Below are positions 44,838 through 54,710 of a stretch of 64,000 nucleotides of DNA, one piece after another. Made by a program: the position numbers and the translations under genes. A model generated the notes under the pieces. The model ran no database searches. It was not told the origin of the DNA and saw only the letters and a list, made by a program, of their open reading frames with translations. Origin of the DNA: Planctomycetota bacterium (lineage in GTDB: Bacteria > Planctomycetota > Uabimicrobiia > Uabimicrobiales > Uabimicrobiaceae); contig JAJDCR010000055.1 in assembly GCA_029260735.1 (NCBI GenBank), positions 1 to 64,000 of the forward strand, written 5' to 3'. Each line of letters starts with the position of its first letter. The stretch's first letter is position 1.

Positions 44838-45314
44838 ATGAAAGTAATTGGAATTGACCCAGGAACACGTTTAGTAGGTTATGCCGTAATTGAAAAAAAA
44901 GGATCTCGACTAATTACTACGGCCTCAGGTGTTATTAAAGCAAAAACTCAGAAAGATCTTCCTAGTCGGCTAAAAGTAATCCACGAAGAAATTACTGAAT
45001 TAATCAAAGAACACCAACCAGATACTTTGGCTGTCGAAAAGGTATTTTGTGGAAAAAATGTTCAAAGTGCTATGAGGATAGGAGAAAGCCGAGGAGCTAT
45101 TCTACTGGCAGCGGCCCAAGCTAATTTGTTGATTGCCGAGTATGATCCGACCAAAATAAAAAAGGCAGTAGTTGGAGCAGGGAAAGCCCATAAAACTCAA
45201 GTTCAGTATATGGTAAAAATGCTTTTAGGACTAGAGAAAGAAATTACCTTTGATGAAGCAGATGCCTTAGCTATTGCTATTTGTCATTGCCAGCAACCAG
45301 ATTTTTTAAAATAA
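44838..45314 (+). CDS. ruvC: Holliday junction resolvase RuvC
   Basis: A 158-aa endonuclease that cuts four-way DNA junctions. The acidic catalytic residues are visible: Asp in GIDPGT near the start, Glu in AVEKVF and the DEADALAIAICH block at the C-terminus. Length is standard. ruvA and ruvB are not adjacent, unlike in many genomes. The gene starts 4 bp after lipoprotein B and is followed 12 bp later by the polysaccharide-export-like gene. Confidence 0.95.
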   Translation: MKVIGIDPGTRLVGYAVIEKKGSRLITTASGVIKAKTQKDLPSRLKVIHEEITELIKEHQPDTLAVEKVFCGKNVQSAMRIGESRGAILLAAAQANLLIAEYDPTKIKKAVVGAGKAHKTQVQYMVKMLLGLEKEITFDEADALAIAICHCQQPDFLK

Positions 45315-45326
45315 GGGAATAATATA

Positions 45327-46229
45327 TTGAATGAAAAAAAATCCTTTTTTCTTTTGAGAGCGTCTTCTCTTCATCGCATTTTCTTTTTATCTTCAATTTT
45401 TATCATTTTATTGGGTTGTACTACAGCAGGCCCCCATACTATGGGATCTGCGGGAGAAGAGCTCCTTTTCATGGTTCCCGGCGACAGGATACAACTTGAA
45501 ACAGGACAGATTGCCTACGTTAACGCTGATGGTTATTTGATTGGTATAAATAATATACGTATTCCAGCGGCGGGAAGAAAAATGCGCGATGTTATAGAAA
45601 AACTCAGTGTGTGGATTTATTTTGATAAATACAGGGTTATTGAATACGGAGATCGCACAGTGGAAGTTCTTGGAGCTGTGCGCTTTCCCGGAAAATATGA
45701 GCTCCCCCAAGAGGGCTGGAGCCTTATGAATCTACTTATGAAAGTAGAGTCTTTGTTGAGTAAAGGAGAAAGGGAGTTTTTGGTCATTCGGGCTTCCTGG
45801 GAACTTCCAGGAAAGTTTATTTTTATCCGAGGACTTTCCCTTCCTACTTTAGAAGGAATGGGAGGAGACGATCTCCCTATTTTTGCTCAGGATACCGTAA
45901 TTTTTCCCGGAAGTCGTAATCCTGTTTATGTTTTTGGAGCGGTTAAATCTCCCGTCTGCTTTAGCTATAGTAAAAACTCTCCTACTCTAAAAACAGCCAT
46001 TGACAAAGCCGGTGGTTTCCTCCGTAGCTCTGATATTAAAGACATCCGAGTATTTCGAATATTACGCAGCGAAAAGCAAAGTGTTTTTAAGATTCCTGAC
46101 TACCAAGGAGAAAATTTTGAATTAGAGCCTTGGGATATTGTCTATGTGCCGTCCCGCTTACCAAGTGAAGCTTTAGAAGAGCAAGAAAAACCTACTCCTT
46201 CATTTGACAATGAAGTCTTCAGCAATTAA
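45327..46229 (+). CDS. Polysaccharide-export-like lipoprotein with SLBB domains
   Basis: A 300-aa protein. A lipobox (IILLGC) follows a basic N-terminus. PGDRIQLETGQ, then YLIGINNIRIPAAGRKMRDV matches the Poly_export (Wza-like) domain, and two SLBB-type segments follow: VEVLGAVRFPGKYELPQEG and VFGAVKSPVCFSYSKNSP, ending in EPWDIVYVPSR. Such proteins take part in exopolysaccharide export across the outer membrane. The PEP-CTERM proteins in this window fit an exopolysaccharide/exosortase lifestyle. The start is TTG with GGGA upstream; no nearby ATG exists in frame. Confidence 0.82.
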   Translation: MNEKKSFFLLRASSLHRIFFLSSIFIILLGCTTAGPHTMGSAGEELLFMVPGDRIQLETGQIAYVNADGYLIGINNIRIPAAGRKMRDVIEKLSVWIYFDKYRVIEYGDRTVEVLGAVRFPGKYELPQEGWSLMNLLMKVESLLSKGEREFLVIRASWELPGKFIFIRGLSLPTLEGMGGDDLPIFAQDTVIFPGSRNPVYVFGAVKSPVCFSYSKNSPTLKTAIDKAGGFLRSSDIKDIRVFRILRSEKQSVFKIPDYQGENFELEPWDIVYVPSRLPSEALEEQEKPTPSFDNEVFSN

Positions 46230-46258
46230 TAGACCTAGCAATATTCGGTTAGAAATGT

Positions 46259-46264
46259 TATAAT
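46259..46264 (+). promoter_or_regulatory. Putative -10 box of PEP-CTERM gene
   Basis: TATAAT within ATGTTATAATAG lies 65 bp upstream of the start at 46329. No convincing -35 is seen at the usual distance, so the call rests on the hexamer and position. Confidence 0.4.
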
Positions 46265-46328
46265 AGTTTATAAAGAACCATTTTTAGAACTATTTTTTGT
46301 CAAGAGTTTAAACCTCAAGGAGTTTAAA

Positions 46329-47009
46329 ATGAAATCTCTGTTAACACTAGGTGCTCTTTGTTTTGCTGTAATTTTTACCCAAGCAGCTAGTATTATTGAA
46401 ATTTCTATTCCGGAAAATAGTCAGTTTAGCACTAGTCATCCGGCTGCGGATAATGTTTGGAGTGTCAATGCTTTTAGTTCGGCCTTAGATATAACAAGTG
46501 GTATTGGCTTTTTGATAAATCCTACTTTGGCTTCTGCTCCTGCCACTAATTCGAATGATTTTGTTTTGCACGATAACAACACTTATAGTGGGAATACCCC
46601 CAACCCTAATCTTCACACTATCACTTTACGTTTTGACGAAGAAGTTGTTGTGGATCAGTTTGAAATTATCCAGCATGTTAACGGAATAACAAAAATAGAG
46701 GGGTTTGTCGGAAATTCTCTGAATAGCATGACCTCTATTGGAATCGCTTCTTCTCCTGGCCCCTTAAGTGAATATGGCTTGCAGGTTTTTGACTTCAATA
46801 ACAACACTGCTGGAAGCTTTTTTCAGTTTATCGTCCGAGAAAGTGCTCATCCTAATGCCTATGCTATTTACCGCGCTTTCCCAGGTGATACTAATGGAGT
46901 TCGATTTAGTCCTGCAGCCGAAGCTTTTAGCGAGACGACCATTCCAGAAGCGAATAGTCTTTTTCTTCTCGCTTTAGGTTTTACTTTTCTCTATCGTCGA
47001 AAAGGCTAG
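46329..47009 (+). CDS. PEP-CTERM-type secreted protein, discoidin-like
   Basis: A 226-aa protein. A signal peptide (SLLTLGALCFAVIFTQAAS) is followed by a beta-rich body with THTxTLRF-type strands (NLHTITLRFDEEVVVDQFEI) similar to F5/8-type C (discoidin) sandwiches. The C-terminus is a sorting tail: IPEANS, a hydrophobic helix (LFLLALGFTFLY) and RRKG. The usual Pro-Glu-Pro tetrad is changed to PEA. AAGGAG lies before the ATG. It is the second PEP-CTERM protein in the window. Confidence 0.8.
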   Translation: MKSLLTLGALCFAVIFTQAASIIEISIPENSQFSTSHPAADNVWSVNAFSSALDITSGIGFLINPTLASAPATNSNDFVLHDNNTYSGNTPNPNLHTITLRFDEEVVVDQFEIIQHVNGITKIEGFVGNSLNSMTSIGIASSPGPLSEYGLQVFDFNNNTAGSFFQFIVRESAHPNAYAIYRAFPGDTNGVRFSPAAEAFSETTIPEANSLFLLALGFTFLYRRKG

Positions 47010-47019
47010 ATATAAATAT

Positions 47020-48891
47020 TTATTCGGAGAGAGAAGCGTCCCAAAGTCTGATTTCTCCATTCCCGTAGGCAGAGTAAATCTTGGAACCATCTGCGCTAAA
47101 AAAACAGCTTTCCACTTCTCCCTGTCCTTTCAAAATAAGAAGAGGCCTTTGCCGAAGGTTTTCTTCTTTTGTTTTAGGATGAGCATCCCAAATACAAATC
47201 GTTTTATCTTCTCCTGCCGAAAGAATCCGCTTTCCGTTAGGACTAAACTGACAAGCGTTAACATCGCCGATGTGATTTTCGTATCTAGCTAAAACCTCTC
47301 CAGTGCGACTATTCCATAAAATGAGGTTTCGCTCTTTTCCCTCAGATGATGAAATGATCCGATCCCCCTTTTGATCAAAATCAAGCATAAAAACTTCCTG
47401 GGGATGTTCTCGAAAAACGTGGCGGATTTTTCTTTTTTCAACATCCCAGAGAATAACTGTGTCATCTTCGGAACAAGAGGCCAGTGTTTTCCCATCAGGG
47501 CTAAACTTGACAAAGTTGACTTCCCCTTTGCGGTGGCGGTATTTGTTGAGTTCTTGACCAGAGTGAAAATCCCATATAACTACCCAACCTTCTTTGTCGC
47601 AAGAAGCCAGTAACGATTCATCAGAGTTTAAAGAACAGGAACGGACACCTGCATCATGACTAATAAAGGTCGCCATTTTTTTTCCATTGGCAAACTCCCT
47701 ACCTCTTTTTTTTCCACTAGCTACATCCCAAATGGTGATACTTTTGTCATACCCTGCCATAATCAAGGTTTGTCCATCTTTCGTAAAAATAGTCTGACTG
47801 GCAGAAGCAAAAATTCCTTGAAAGGGATAGGAGTTATCGGAAAAGTTTTTCACTTTTCCTGTTGTAGCATTGAGACATTTAACCCCTAACACCCCCTTAA
47901 TTCCGACAAACAAATTTTGGTTATCAGGGCTAATACTCATATGGTAAATAATATTATCTAAGTTCGCCAAAAGATGCGGATTTTTATTTTTGTAGGCATC
48001 AATTTCCCAAATTTTAACGGTTTGGTCTTTGGAAGTAGTGACTATTGTTCTTCCATCGGGAGATATAGAACAATCCCTTATATTATCTGAATGTCCTGTC
48101 AGTGTTCCCAGCCGTTTCCCGTCTTTCATATCCCAAATGATCAGCAAATCATCATCCCCAGCAGAAACAACTCTCTGTCCATTAGGAGTAAAAGAACAGG
48201 TTCTAATATTTTGAGTGTGTCCTTGCAAAACATGGAGTTTCTTTTTTGTACGTAAATCCCAAACAATAACAAGAAGATCGTGCCCGACAGAAACAAGGTA
48301 GCGTCCGTCAGAACTAAAGTTACAATCAGCTATATTATCCTCGTGCCCTTCGAAAAGAGCAATTTCCTTGCCGCTTATCAAACTCCAAAGACGAACATTG
48401 TTGTCTTCTCCACCGATCGCAATGACTTTCCCGCTAGGATGAAAAGCGCAGCACTCTACGTTATTTTTCCAAGATCGATTTTGATAAGGAGACCATTTTT
48501 TTAGAATAGTCTTTGTCTTTGTTTCCCATAAAAAAATGGCCTGGTAATACTCTTTGTTTGTTTTTTCATCAGGAATATCGTGAACCGAAATAAATTTCTC
48601 TCCATTAGGAGAAAAAGCCAGATCATTAAAATCTGCTCTTGTTTCCACTGTTTTGAGTTGTTTTCCAGTTTGGAGATCCCAGAAAATGAGAAGGGAGTCG
48701 TTTCCTCCCGAAATTAAGACTTCTTGGGAAGGGTGGAAAGCACAGCAGGTAATGCCTTTTTCATGTCCTTCAAGAAGAAAAATTTCTTCTCCACTTACGG
48801 CGTCTAAAATATGAATGAAATTTCCCTGAGTCAGAGCAATTTTTTTGCCATCGGGGCTATATAGACAGCGATTTAAACCTTTTCCTATGGG
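47020..48891 (-). pseudogene. WD40 double-propeller half of an interrupted kinase-WD40 gene
   Basis: An open frame of about 623 codons directly continuing the kinase gene in the same reading frame after one TGA. I count 14 WD40 units by their terminal WD/W-like blocks (ISGGNDSLLIFWD, VRLWS, VIVWD, IIWD, VKIWE, TIWD, VVIWD, VILWD, LILWN, CIWD, RLWD and weaker ones), enough for two seven-bladed propellers. The first two units lie upstream of the first usable start (GTG 48648), in the 81 codons after the TGA, where no in-frame ATG exists. The natural reading is a single kinase-WD40 protein with a nonsense codon. An independently translated 542-aa WD40 protein from GTG 48648 remains possible. Confidence 0.75.
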
Positions 48892-50493
48892 TCAACTGCT
48901 AGTTTCATAATTTCCTCGGCGCTTGAGCCAATTCCATTCCCAGTCACGAAGATTTTTTGCTCCGTGGGAGTTAAGTATTCCTTGAGCTTGAGGTAACTGA
49001 TAGTCCAAAATGTATTTTTGAGCTAAGAGAATGCTAGAGAAGTAGACTGCTTGGAGGGCTTCTTGGCGAGATTCTTCTGCTGCTTTTTTCGCTACAATAG
49101 CACCGTCTCTTTCTTCTTTCGCATTTTTCTCTGCTGCTTGAGCTCGAATTTTCTCTTCTTTGAAGTCTATCGCGTTTTTTTCAGCTTGGCTTAATGCTTT
49201 TAAGGCAACACTTGTTTTTTCGGCAATTTGAGAAACAAAGAGAGACAAAGATATGCTCAAAAGAAGCAGGGCGGAGACGGAGACTAAAGTGATGGCTTTA
49301 TTTCGAGCGATTAACTTGCGAACCTTGACTAATGAAGTCATAGGCTTGGCTTGAATGGGCTTATTTTGGAGATAGTTCTCTAAGTCTTTTGCTAGCTCTT
49401 GAGCACTATGATAGCGACGAAAAGCTTTCTTCTCTAAGCATTTCAGGCAGATCGCTTCTAGCTCAATAGGAACATCAGGGTTTAAGCTCCGAGGAGAAAG
49501 AGGCTCTTCGCCGTAAACTTGTCGAAGAATATTGAGATAGCTCTCTCCTTGAAAGGGAGGTCTTCCGGTTAGAGCTTGGTAAAGGGTAGCGCCGAGAGAA
49601 TACACATCGCTTTTGGCACTGACATTCTTTCCATCTGCTTGCTCCGGTGGCATGTAAGCGGGAGTTCCCATCATTTGGCCTGACTGAGAGAGTTTTTCGT
49701 CTGCTTCGACAATTTTAACTAAGCCAAAGTCCATAATCTTGGGGTCGTTATCCTTCGTTAGCATAATATTCGAAGGTTTAATATCTCGGTGAATCAAATT
49801 GTTTTTATGAGCCAAGTGAAGCGCTTCGCTAGATTTTTTCATGATAGTGGCGATTAGTTTCATACTCATGCGCCCTTGCTTAATTCTCTCAGAAAAGCTC
49901 TGTCCTATGACGTGCTCCATCGTAAAGTAGTTTTGAGGAGTATAGCCTACTTCGTAAACTTCCACAATATTTGGATGCCTTAACTTCGCCGTCGATTTTG
50001 CTTCGCGCAGAAAGCGTTTGAGCTGCTTTTCATTGACCTGGTCTCCTGCTAAAATCACTTTTAAGGCGACCACTCGGTCAAGTTTGGTATCGTAGGCTTC
50101 GTAAACCGCTCCCATTCCTCCTCGCCCTAGCTCTTTTTGTATGAGGTAGTGGGCGAACATTCCCCCTGTGACAATGGGGGAATCAGCTAGACAGTCGAGA
50201 CTTCTTTGGCATTTTTGACAGCGAACTACGCTGTCAGGGGAAACATTAGGGAGAAAATAGTTTTCTTGGCAACTCATGCAAAAAAAAATGGCACTATCAA
50301 TTTGACGAAGAAGTTTATCGACTTGAGCATCATTTAAGTGACCTTGAGATATTAATATCTGAGGTAGATCACTTGTTTCTCCTGAAACCGAATCCATTTG
50401 CCGAGAAGCCCAGCAGCTCTGTAAGCTTTCTCGAGCAACTAAATTATGCTGTAAAAGAACTTGAGATAGTATTTTATCACGAAAAGAAATCAT
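48892..50493 (-). CDS. Ser/Thr protein kinase with zinc ribbon; WD40 part cut off by in-frame TGA
   Basis: 533 aa. A MshEN-like helical start (1-65), a zinc ribbon (CMSC and CQKC, about 72-100) and a complete kinase domain (about 113-385): GRGGMGAVY, VALKVI, HRDIKPSN, DFGLVK, GTPAYMPPEQ. A transmembrane helix (about 407-428) and a coiled coil rich in Ala, Glu and Lys follow, then NLRDWEWNWLKRR, the segment that in planctomycete-type kinases leads straight into WD40 repeats. The frame stops at TGA (48892-48894), and the next codons in the same frame encode WD40 units. As read, a membrane kinase truncated just before its sensor propellers. Confidence 0.88.
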   Translation of the reverse strand: MISFRDKILSQVLLQHNLVARESLQSCWASRQMDSVSGETSDLPQILISQGHLNDAQVDKLLRQIDSAIFFCMSCQENYFLPNVSPDSVVRCQKCQRSLDCLADSPIVTGGMFAHYLIQKELGRGGMGAVYEAYDTKLDRVVALKVILAGDQVNEKQLKRFLREAKSTAKLRHPNIVEVYEVGYTPQNYFTMEHVIGQSFSERIKQGRMSMKLIATIMKKSSEALHLAHKNNLIHRDIKPSNIMLTKDNDPKIMDFGLVKIVEADEKLSQSGQMMGTPAYMPPEQADGKNVSAKSDVYSLGATLYQALTGRPPFQGESYLNILRQVYGEEPLSPRSLNPDVPIELEAICLKCLEKKAFRRYHSAQELAKDLENYLQNKPIQAKPMTSLVKVRKLIARNKAITLVSVSALLLLSISLSLFVSQIAEKTSVALKALSQAEKNAIDFKEEKIRAQAAEKNAKEERDGAIVAKKAAEESRQEALQAVYFSSILLAQKYILDYQLPQAQGILNSHGAKNLRDWEWNWLKRRGNYETSS

Positions 50494-50566
50494 GGATCTT
50501 TCCTTCTAGGAAACGAAAAAAATAAAAAGTTAGTTGCCAAATAGATCGACAGATCCGTAAAATCAG

Positions 50567-51520
50567 CTACTCAATAGAGTTTGTTACCCAATTTTCCCCA
50601 TCACTTGAGCTCCAAACTATTTTATTGATTAAAGTAAGGTACTTTTCCCCGTTAAAAACCGCTCTTGGTGGATAAAGAAGGGGGTCTGTCTTTTGCCATT
50701 CCTTTCCATCTGAAGAGAGAAAAGCCACGGGCTCAGATTTTATTCCGGAAGAAGTTCCATAAGCAATGAGATTTCCTCTTTGGTAGTCCAGCATACTTAA
50801 GCTTATCCCTCGTGAAACTTTTGTCTTTTCCCAAGTTTTTCCATCACTTGAGCTTAAGATAGTTCTTTCCCGGTCAATAGCAAAAAATTTATCCTGAGCA
50901 AAAAGCAAATCTTGGCCTTGCCACTTTCGTACTCCTGGCTTTTGCTCTTGCCAAATAAGACCATCTGTAGAGAGATAGAAACTATTTTTAGTAGCAGCGA
51001 CAAAAACACCCTTTCCAAAAACGACTCTTTCAATGGAGCTAGGTATATCGGTTTTTACTTCCTTGCATTTGTTGGGGTGATTTCCCGTAAAGACGAGTGC
51101 TTTCGAGGGATTAGCTTCTGCTCCCACGAGGACAAAAATTCCATTGCCGTATGCCGCCCCCATTAAAATGCCTTCCGTTTCCATTTTTTGCTCTATCCAA
51201 TTTAGACCATCAGAAGAAGTCAAGACCATACCTTTTGAGCCAGTAGCAATAAAAGTGTTTTGAGCAAAGCAGAGATTTGTTAGTTCGGTTGTTTTCGGCC
51301 AGAGAAAGCGTTTCCAGGCTTGTCCATCAGAGGAACTGTAGATAAGTCCTTGAAGATTTCCTCCTTGGGAATGGTAGCCCACAGCAACAACTTGATTTTG
51401 AGCATACTCCAAGTCATAAATACCATTAAAGTAGTGAGAGGAATTAGAGCAAGAAACCAAAGTCCCCCAGAGTAAGACTACTGCTCCCCTAAAAACTAGG
51501 AATCGAAAAACGTTGAGCAT
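50567..51520 (-). CDS. Lipoprotein with SSDGxxW beta-propeller-like repeats
   Basis: A 317-aa protein. Lipobox LVSC after a hydrophobic start makes it a lipoprotein. About six repeats contain SSDGxxW (YSSSDGQAWK, TSSDGLNW, LSTDGLIW, SSSDGKTWE, SSDGKEW and SSDGENW), the asp-box-like BNR signature of sialidase-fold propellers. Catalytic residues of a sialidase are not visible, so a binding or structural role is more likely. It lies 73 bp upstream of the kinase gene on the same strand, maybe in one transcript. Confidence 0.78.
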   Translation of the reverse strand: MLNVFRFLVFRGAVVLLWGTLVSCSNSSHYFNGIYDLEYAQNQVVAVGYHSQGGNLQGLIYSSSDGQAWKRFLWPKTTELTNLCFAQNTFIATGSKGMVLTSSDGLNWIEQKMETEGILMGAAYGNGIFVLVGAEANPSKALVFTGNHPNKCKEVKTDIPSSIERVVFGKGVFVAATKNSFYLSTDGLIWQEQKPGVRKWQGQDLLFAQDKFFAIDRERTILSSSDGKTWEKTKVSRGISLSMLDYQRGNLIAYGTSSGIKSEPVAFLSSDGKEWQKTDPLLYPPRAVFNGEKYLTLINKIVWSSSDGENWVTNSIE

Positions 51521-51602
51521 ACCAGTCCTTTCTTTCGTGACAAATTTAAATTTTTTCTACAGGTGCTAAGAGGGAGATATTCTAACTTTTTTCCCAGAAA
51601 TT

Positions 51603-51611
51603 TGCTATAAT
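51603..51611 (+). promoter_or_regulatory. Extended -10 promoter element
   Basis: TGCTATAAT is a TGn-extended -10, 42 bp upstream of the 168-aa membrane protein start at 51653. It sits in a divergent intergenic region facing the propeller lipoprotein. The -35 is poor, consistent with extended -10 promoters. Confidence 0.5.
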
Positions 51612-51652
51612 GAGTTCTCTAGAATTTTTATCTGAGAAAGAAAGGTTTTTCT

Positions 51653-52159
51653 ATGAGTAGCGATTCCTCTTCCTACTATGATCGTTCAGAACAGAAGAAA
51701 AGCTTATCTGAGCGTATTCGCAGTAAGTTACCTTGGTTCTTCTTACTTTTAGCAGGATCTATTGCCGCCTTCTTCTTTGCTCCTCTTGAGTACCAAAAAG
51801 AAATTCTTCACCAAAAAAATAACCTAGTCCGGTGGACAAAAAGCCTCTTCGGGCAGGAGCAAGTCGTAGGGCGCGATCTTGAATTTATGGGATTATCTTA
51901 CCAAGTTCGCTCTTTCCAGCCAGACCAAGAACGTCGGATTCGCATAGAAGTTATCGTTCTGGATCATGCCTCTTTAAATCTTGCGGAAGCAAAACAACTA
52001 GGTTTTCACCTTTATCAGTCTCATGGAGCAAACTATGAGCAATGCTATGTTGTTATCTTCTTGCAAGATTCTGAAAAATCTGTGGTTGCTTTTGCTACTG
52101 CTATTTTTTCAGAAGGGCGACTAAAATCTTTCGTTCAACAAGGAAAGAAAAGCGAATAG
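51653..52159 (+). CDS. Single-pass membrane protein, unknown
   Basis: A 168-aa protein. A Ser-rich N-terminus (1-25) precedes one transmembrane helix (WFFLLLAGSIAAFFFAPLEY, about 28-48). The remaining 110 residues read as an alpha/beta extracytoplasmic domain (RRIRIEVIVLDHASLNLAEA, then YVVIFLQDSEKSVVAFATAIF). No family is recognised. It is transcribed from its own likely promoter, and the carboxyltransferase gene follows 102 bp later. Confidence 0.65.
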   Translation: MSSDSSSYYDRSEQKKSLSERIRSKLPWFFLLLAGSIAAFFFAPLEYQKEILHQKNNLVRWTKSLFGQEQVVGRDLEFMGLSYQVRSFQPDQERRIRIEVIVLDHASLNLAEAKQLGFHLYQSHGANYEQCYVVIFLQDSEKSVVAFATAIFSEGRLKSFVQQGKKSE

Positions 52160-52261
52160 CCCTGAGTAGTCCTTGATTTTTTATCGGTAAATGATTATGA
52201 TAGCCGCTAATTAAAATCCAACCAGACAATCTTTCCTTTCAAAATCCAAAAAGGTAGAAAA

Positions 52262-53980
52262 ATGGCAAAAGTACTATTGGAAAGAATTGGTAACTCTCTA
52301 AGCAGTTTCCTCCCCCAAGAAGCCGCCCAGCAAAATCAGGAAAAAATAGATACCTTAGAGCAAGAGTACCAAGTTCAGAGAGCAGAAATTAAGGCGGGTT
52401 GGGGGCAAAAATATATTGATCGCGTCCATAAGCGAGGAAAAATGACTGCTTGGGAGAGAATAGAGGCTCTCAAAGATGAAGGAAGTGAAGTTTTTCCCAT
52501 GGGAACGTATGTTAATTACGGGCTGAAATTTGGAGAACGCGATTCTCCGGGGGCAGGTGTTGTCACCGCTTTCGTCAAGGTACATGACCGCTATGTCGTT
52601 GTTATTGCCAACGATAATACGGTTGCTTCAGGCTCTTGGTGGCCGATGACTCCCGAAAAAATCCAACGGGCCCAAAAAATGGCTTTAAAGCTCCACTTGC
52701 CTGTTATTTATTTGGTCGATTGCAGCGGTCTCTATCTACCCGAGCAATCTCGTAGTTTTCCTGGCCCGACAGGGGCAGGGCATATTTTTAAGATGAATAG
52801 CGTTCTCAGTGCTCAGCAAATTCCCCAAGTAGCGGGAGTTTTTGGAGATTGTATCGCTGGGGGTGGCTACATGCCGCTTATTAGCGATGTTGTTTATATG
52901 ACTGAGCAAGCGTACATGGTAATTGCCGGAGCCGCTCTAATTAAAGGGGCCAAAAGTCAGAACATCACTTCTCTGAGTATTGGAGGAGCAGATATTCATG
53001 TTCATCTTTCTCGCTGTGCAGACTATCGTTGTCCTGATGACCAAACGGTTATCCAAAAAATCCGCGGAGAAATTAGCAAACTTCCTTCCAGTGCGATGGA
53101 CTATTACCGCTTTGGACAAAAAGCCTCTTCTCCTCTGCATTCTGCCGATGAGCTAAAGCAGATTTTGCCTTCCGATCATCGCTTGGTTTACAGTATCTAT
53201 GAAGTTATTGCTCGGCTGACGGACCTAAGTTTGTTTTGGGAAATTATGCCCAATGAAGGACAAGAAATTGTTTGCGGAATCGCTCGTATTAGTGGTCTTT
53301 ACGTCGGTATCATCGCAAACAATGTCGAGTTAACCAACCACCCCGTTCAAGAAGGAAGCAAACGCCCAGGAAGTATCCTCTACCAGCAAGGCATTGCCAA
53401 AATCACAACTTTTTCAAGAGCGTGCAACAGCGACGGAATTCCCATCCTCTGGCTACAAGATATTTCTGGTTTTGACATTGGCTTAGAAGCCGAAAGGCAG
53501 GGACTTTTGGGATACGGATCAAACTTACTCTACACTAACTCGACAAACGAAACGCCCATGATCACAGTTCTCCTGAGAAAAGCTTCGGGAGCGGGCTACT
53601 ATGCTATGGCAGGGGCTCCTTACGATCCAGTAATCCAACTATCGACTCCTCTCACTCGTTTGGGAGTTATGGATGGAAAAACTCTTGCTATTGCGACCTA
53701 CAACACCAGTTTAGATGATAACTTTCAAATCGCAACCCAAGATCCTCAAGAACGGGCGAAAATAGAAAAAGGAATGCAACAGGTCGAAGAGCGAATCCAA
53801 GCGGATATGGACCCCAGAGTGACCGCGAGTTTACTCGCCACCGATGAAATCGTTATGCTGGGCGAACTGAGACCTTACTTAGTTGCTCTAACCGAAATGT
53901 GCTACCAAAATACAGGCTGCCGAAGAGTTAAAAATCCCCGGATTTGGTCTATTCATGATATCTGTGCCCTATCGTCCTAG
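52262..53980 (+). CDS. Carboxyltransferase subunit, acyl-CoA carboxylase/decarboxylase type
   Basis: A 572-aa protein of the biotin-dependent carboxyltransferase fold, closest in layout to alpha subunits of glutaconyl-CoA decarboxylase and beta subunits of acyl-CoA carboxylases. Visible blocks are [42 protein letters not shown], then [15 protein letters not shown] and [15 protein letters not shown]. It transfers carboxyl groups between carboxybiotin and an acyl-CoA. The next gene, 12 bp on, encodes the biotin carrier. No biotin carboxylase or membrane decarboxylase subunit is in the window, so direction and substrate are undetermined. Confidence 0.85.
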   Translation: MAKVLLERIGNSLSSFLPQEAAQQNQEKIDTLEQEYQVQRAEIKAGWGQKYIDRVHKRGKMTAWERIEALKDEGSEVFPMGTYVNYGLKFGERDSPGAGVVTAFVKVHDRYVVVIANDNTVASGSWWPMTPEKIQRAQKMALKLHLPVIYLVDCSGLYLPEQSRSFPGPTGAGHIFKMNSVLSAQQIPQVAGVFGDCIAGGGYMPLISDVVYMTEQAYMVIAGAALIKGAKSQNITSLSIGGADIHVHLSRCADYRCPDDQTVIQKIRGEISKLPSSAMDYYRFGQKASSPLHSADELKQILPSDHRLVYSIYEVIARLTDLSLFWEIMPNEGQEIVCGIARISGLYVGIIANNVELTNHPVQEGSKRPGSILYQQGIAKITTFSRACNSDGIPILWLQDISGFDIGLEAERQGLLGYGSNLLYTNSTNETPMITVLLRKASGAGYYAMAGAPYDPVIQLSTPLTRLGVMDGKTLAIATYNTSLDDNFQIATQDPQERAKIEKGMQQVEERIQADMDPRVTASLLATDEIVMLGELRPYLVALTEMCYQNTGCRRVKNPRIWSIHDICALSS

Positions 53981-53992
53981 AAGGAGAATTTT

Positions 53993-54583
53993 GTGAAAAA
54001 TCTTTCCCAAACAGCTTTAGTCAAAAAACACGAAGAAGGATTCACCGTCCACTCTCCTCTTGTCGGTATGGCGCAAAATTTCCCTTCCGAGGGAACCCTA
54101 CTCGCACCGGGATCTCTCATCGGACGAATCCAAGTAATCTCTCGTCTTTATAATATCTATCTGCCCGGTAATATCTCCGGGCGGGTAGGAAAATTATCTA
54201 CTAGAGACAAAGTTAGAGCCCTAGACTACCAAGAGAAAATCTTTGATCTCTCTCCCCTTGGCTCAATTGAAGAAAGTGACGCATCGGTAGGAGAGGTTTC
54301 GCTTTCTTCGAAGGCATCTGATGGATGCTATGAAATTAAGTCCCCCACTGACGGCATGTTCTACGAAAAACCCTCCCCCGACGCCGCTCCTTATATTCAG
54401 GAAGGCATGGTTATCTCTCAAGGCAAAATTGTTGGTTTGGTCGAAGTGATGAAGACCTTCAATCAAATATTTTTTGACGATGCCTACGCTCCGAAGAAAG
54501 CCAAGGTGGTGGAGATTTGTGTGGGAGATGCGACGGAGATTACGAGCGGACAAACGCTCTTTCGTTTGGAGGCGGTGGAGTAA
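53993..54583 (+). CDS. Tandem biotin-carrier-like protein
   Basis: A 196-aa protein with two biotinyl/lipoyl-like domains. The C-terminal one (about 115-196) carries a biotin site VEVMKTFNQIF, where the Lys would be biotinylated. The N-terminal one (about 15-80) has the fold pattern (HSPLVGMAQ, then GTLLAPGSLIGRIQVISRLYNIYLP) but no MK, so it cannot be modified. The start is GTG with a strong AAGGAG site, 12 bp after the carboxyltransferase gene, its likely partner. Confidence 0.82.
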   Translation: MKNLSQTALVKKHEEGFTVHSPLVGMAQNFPSEGTLLAPGSLIGRIQVISRLYNIYLPGNISGRVGKLSTRDKVRALDYQEKIFDLSPLGSIEESDASVGEVSLSSKASDGCYEIKSPTDGMFYEKPSPDAAPYIQEGMVISQGKIVGLVEVMKTFNQIFFDDAYAPKKAKVVEICVGDATEITSGQTLFRLEAVE

Positions 54584-54607
54584 GGGAATGGTGTAAAACG
54601 TTTTTTT

Positions 54608-54679
54608 CTCATAGCAGTGGGGGAACGTAGCCAGGGGTTAAAACCCTGGCTACGTGCCCTAGTCGCTATGTGACCATAA
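54608..54679. repeat. Shortened copy of the dispersed palindromic repeat
   Basis: GCAGTGGGGGAACGTAGCC at the left matches 10645-10663. The right part CTACGTGCCC...GACCATAAA matches the end of the 10.6-kb block. The middle is lost, leaving a hairpin CGTAGCCAGGG (54626-54636) / CCCTGGCTACG (54644-54654). Confidence 0.75.
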
Positions 54680-54710
54680 ATTAAAAGAAATTTCTTATTT
54701 CAACGCTACC

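Noticed and set aside
48892..48894. TGA read as selenocysteine or as a sense codon by an altered code
   Set aside because: Several intact genes (radC, the MEMO gene, glgP) end in TGA, so the code is standard. No selenoprotein family match at this site, and no obvious SECIS hairpin was recognised directly after it.
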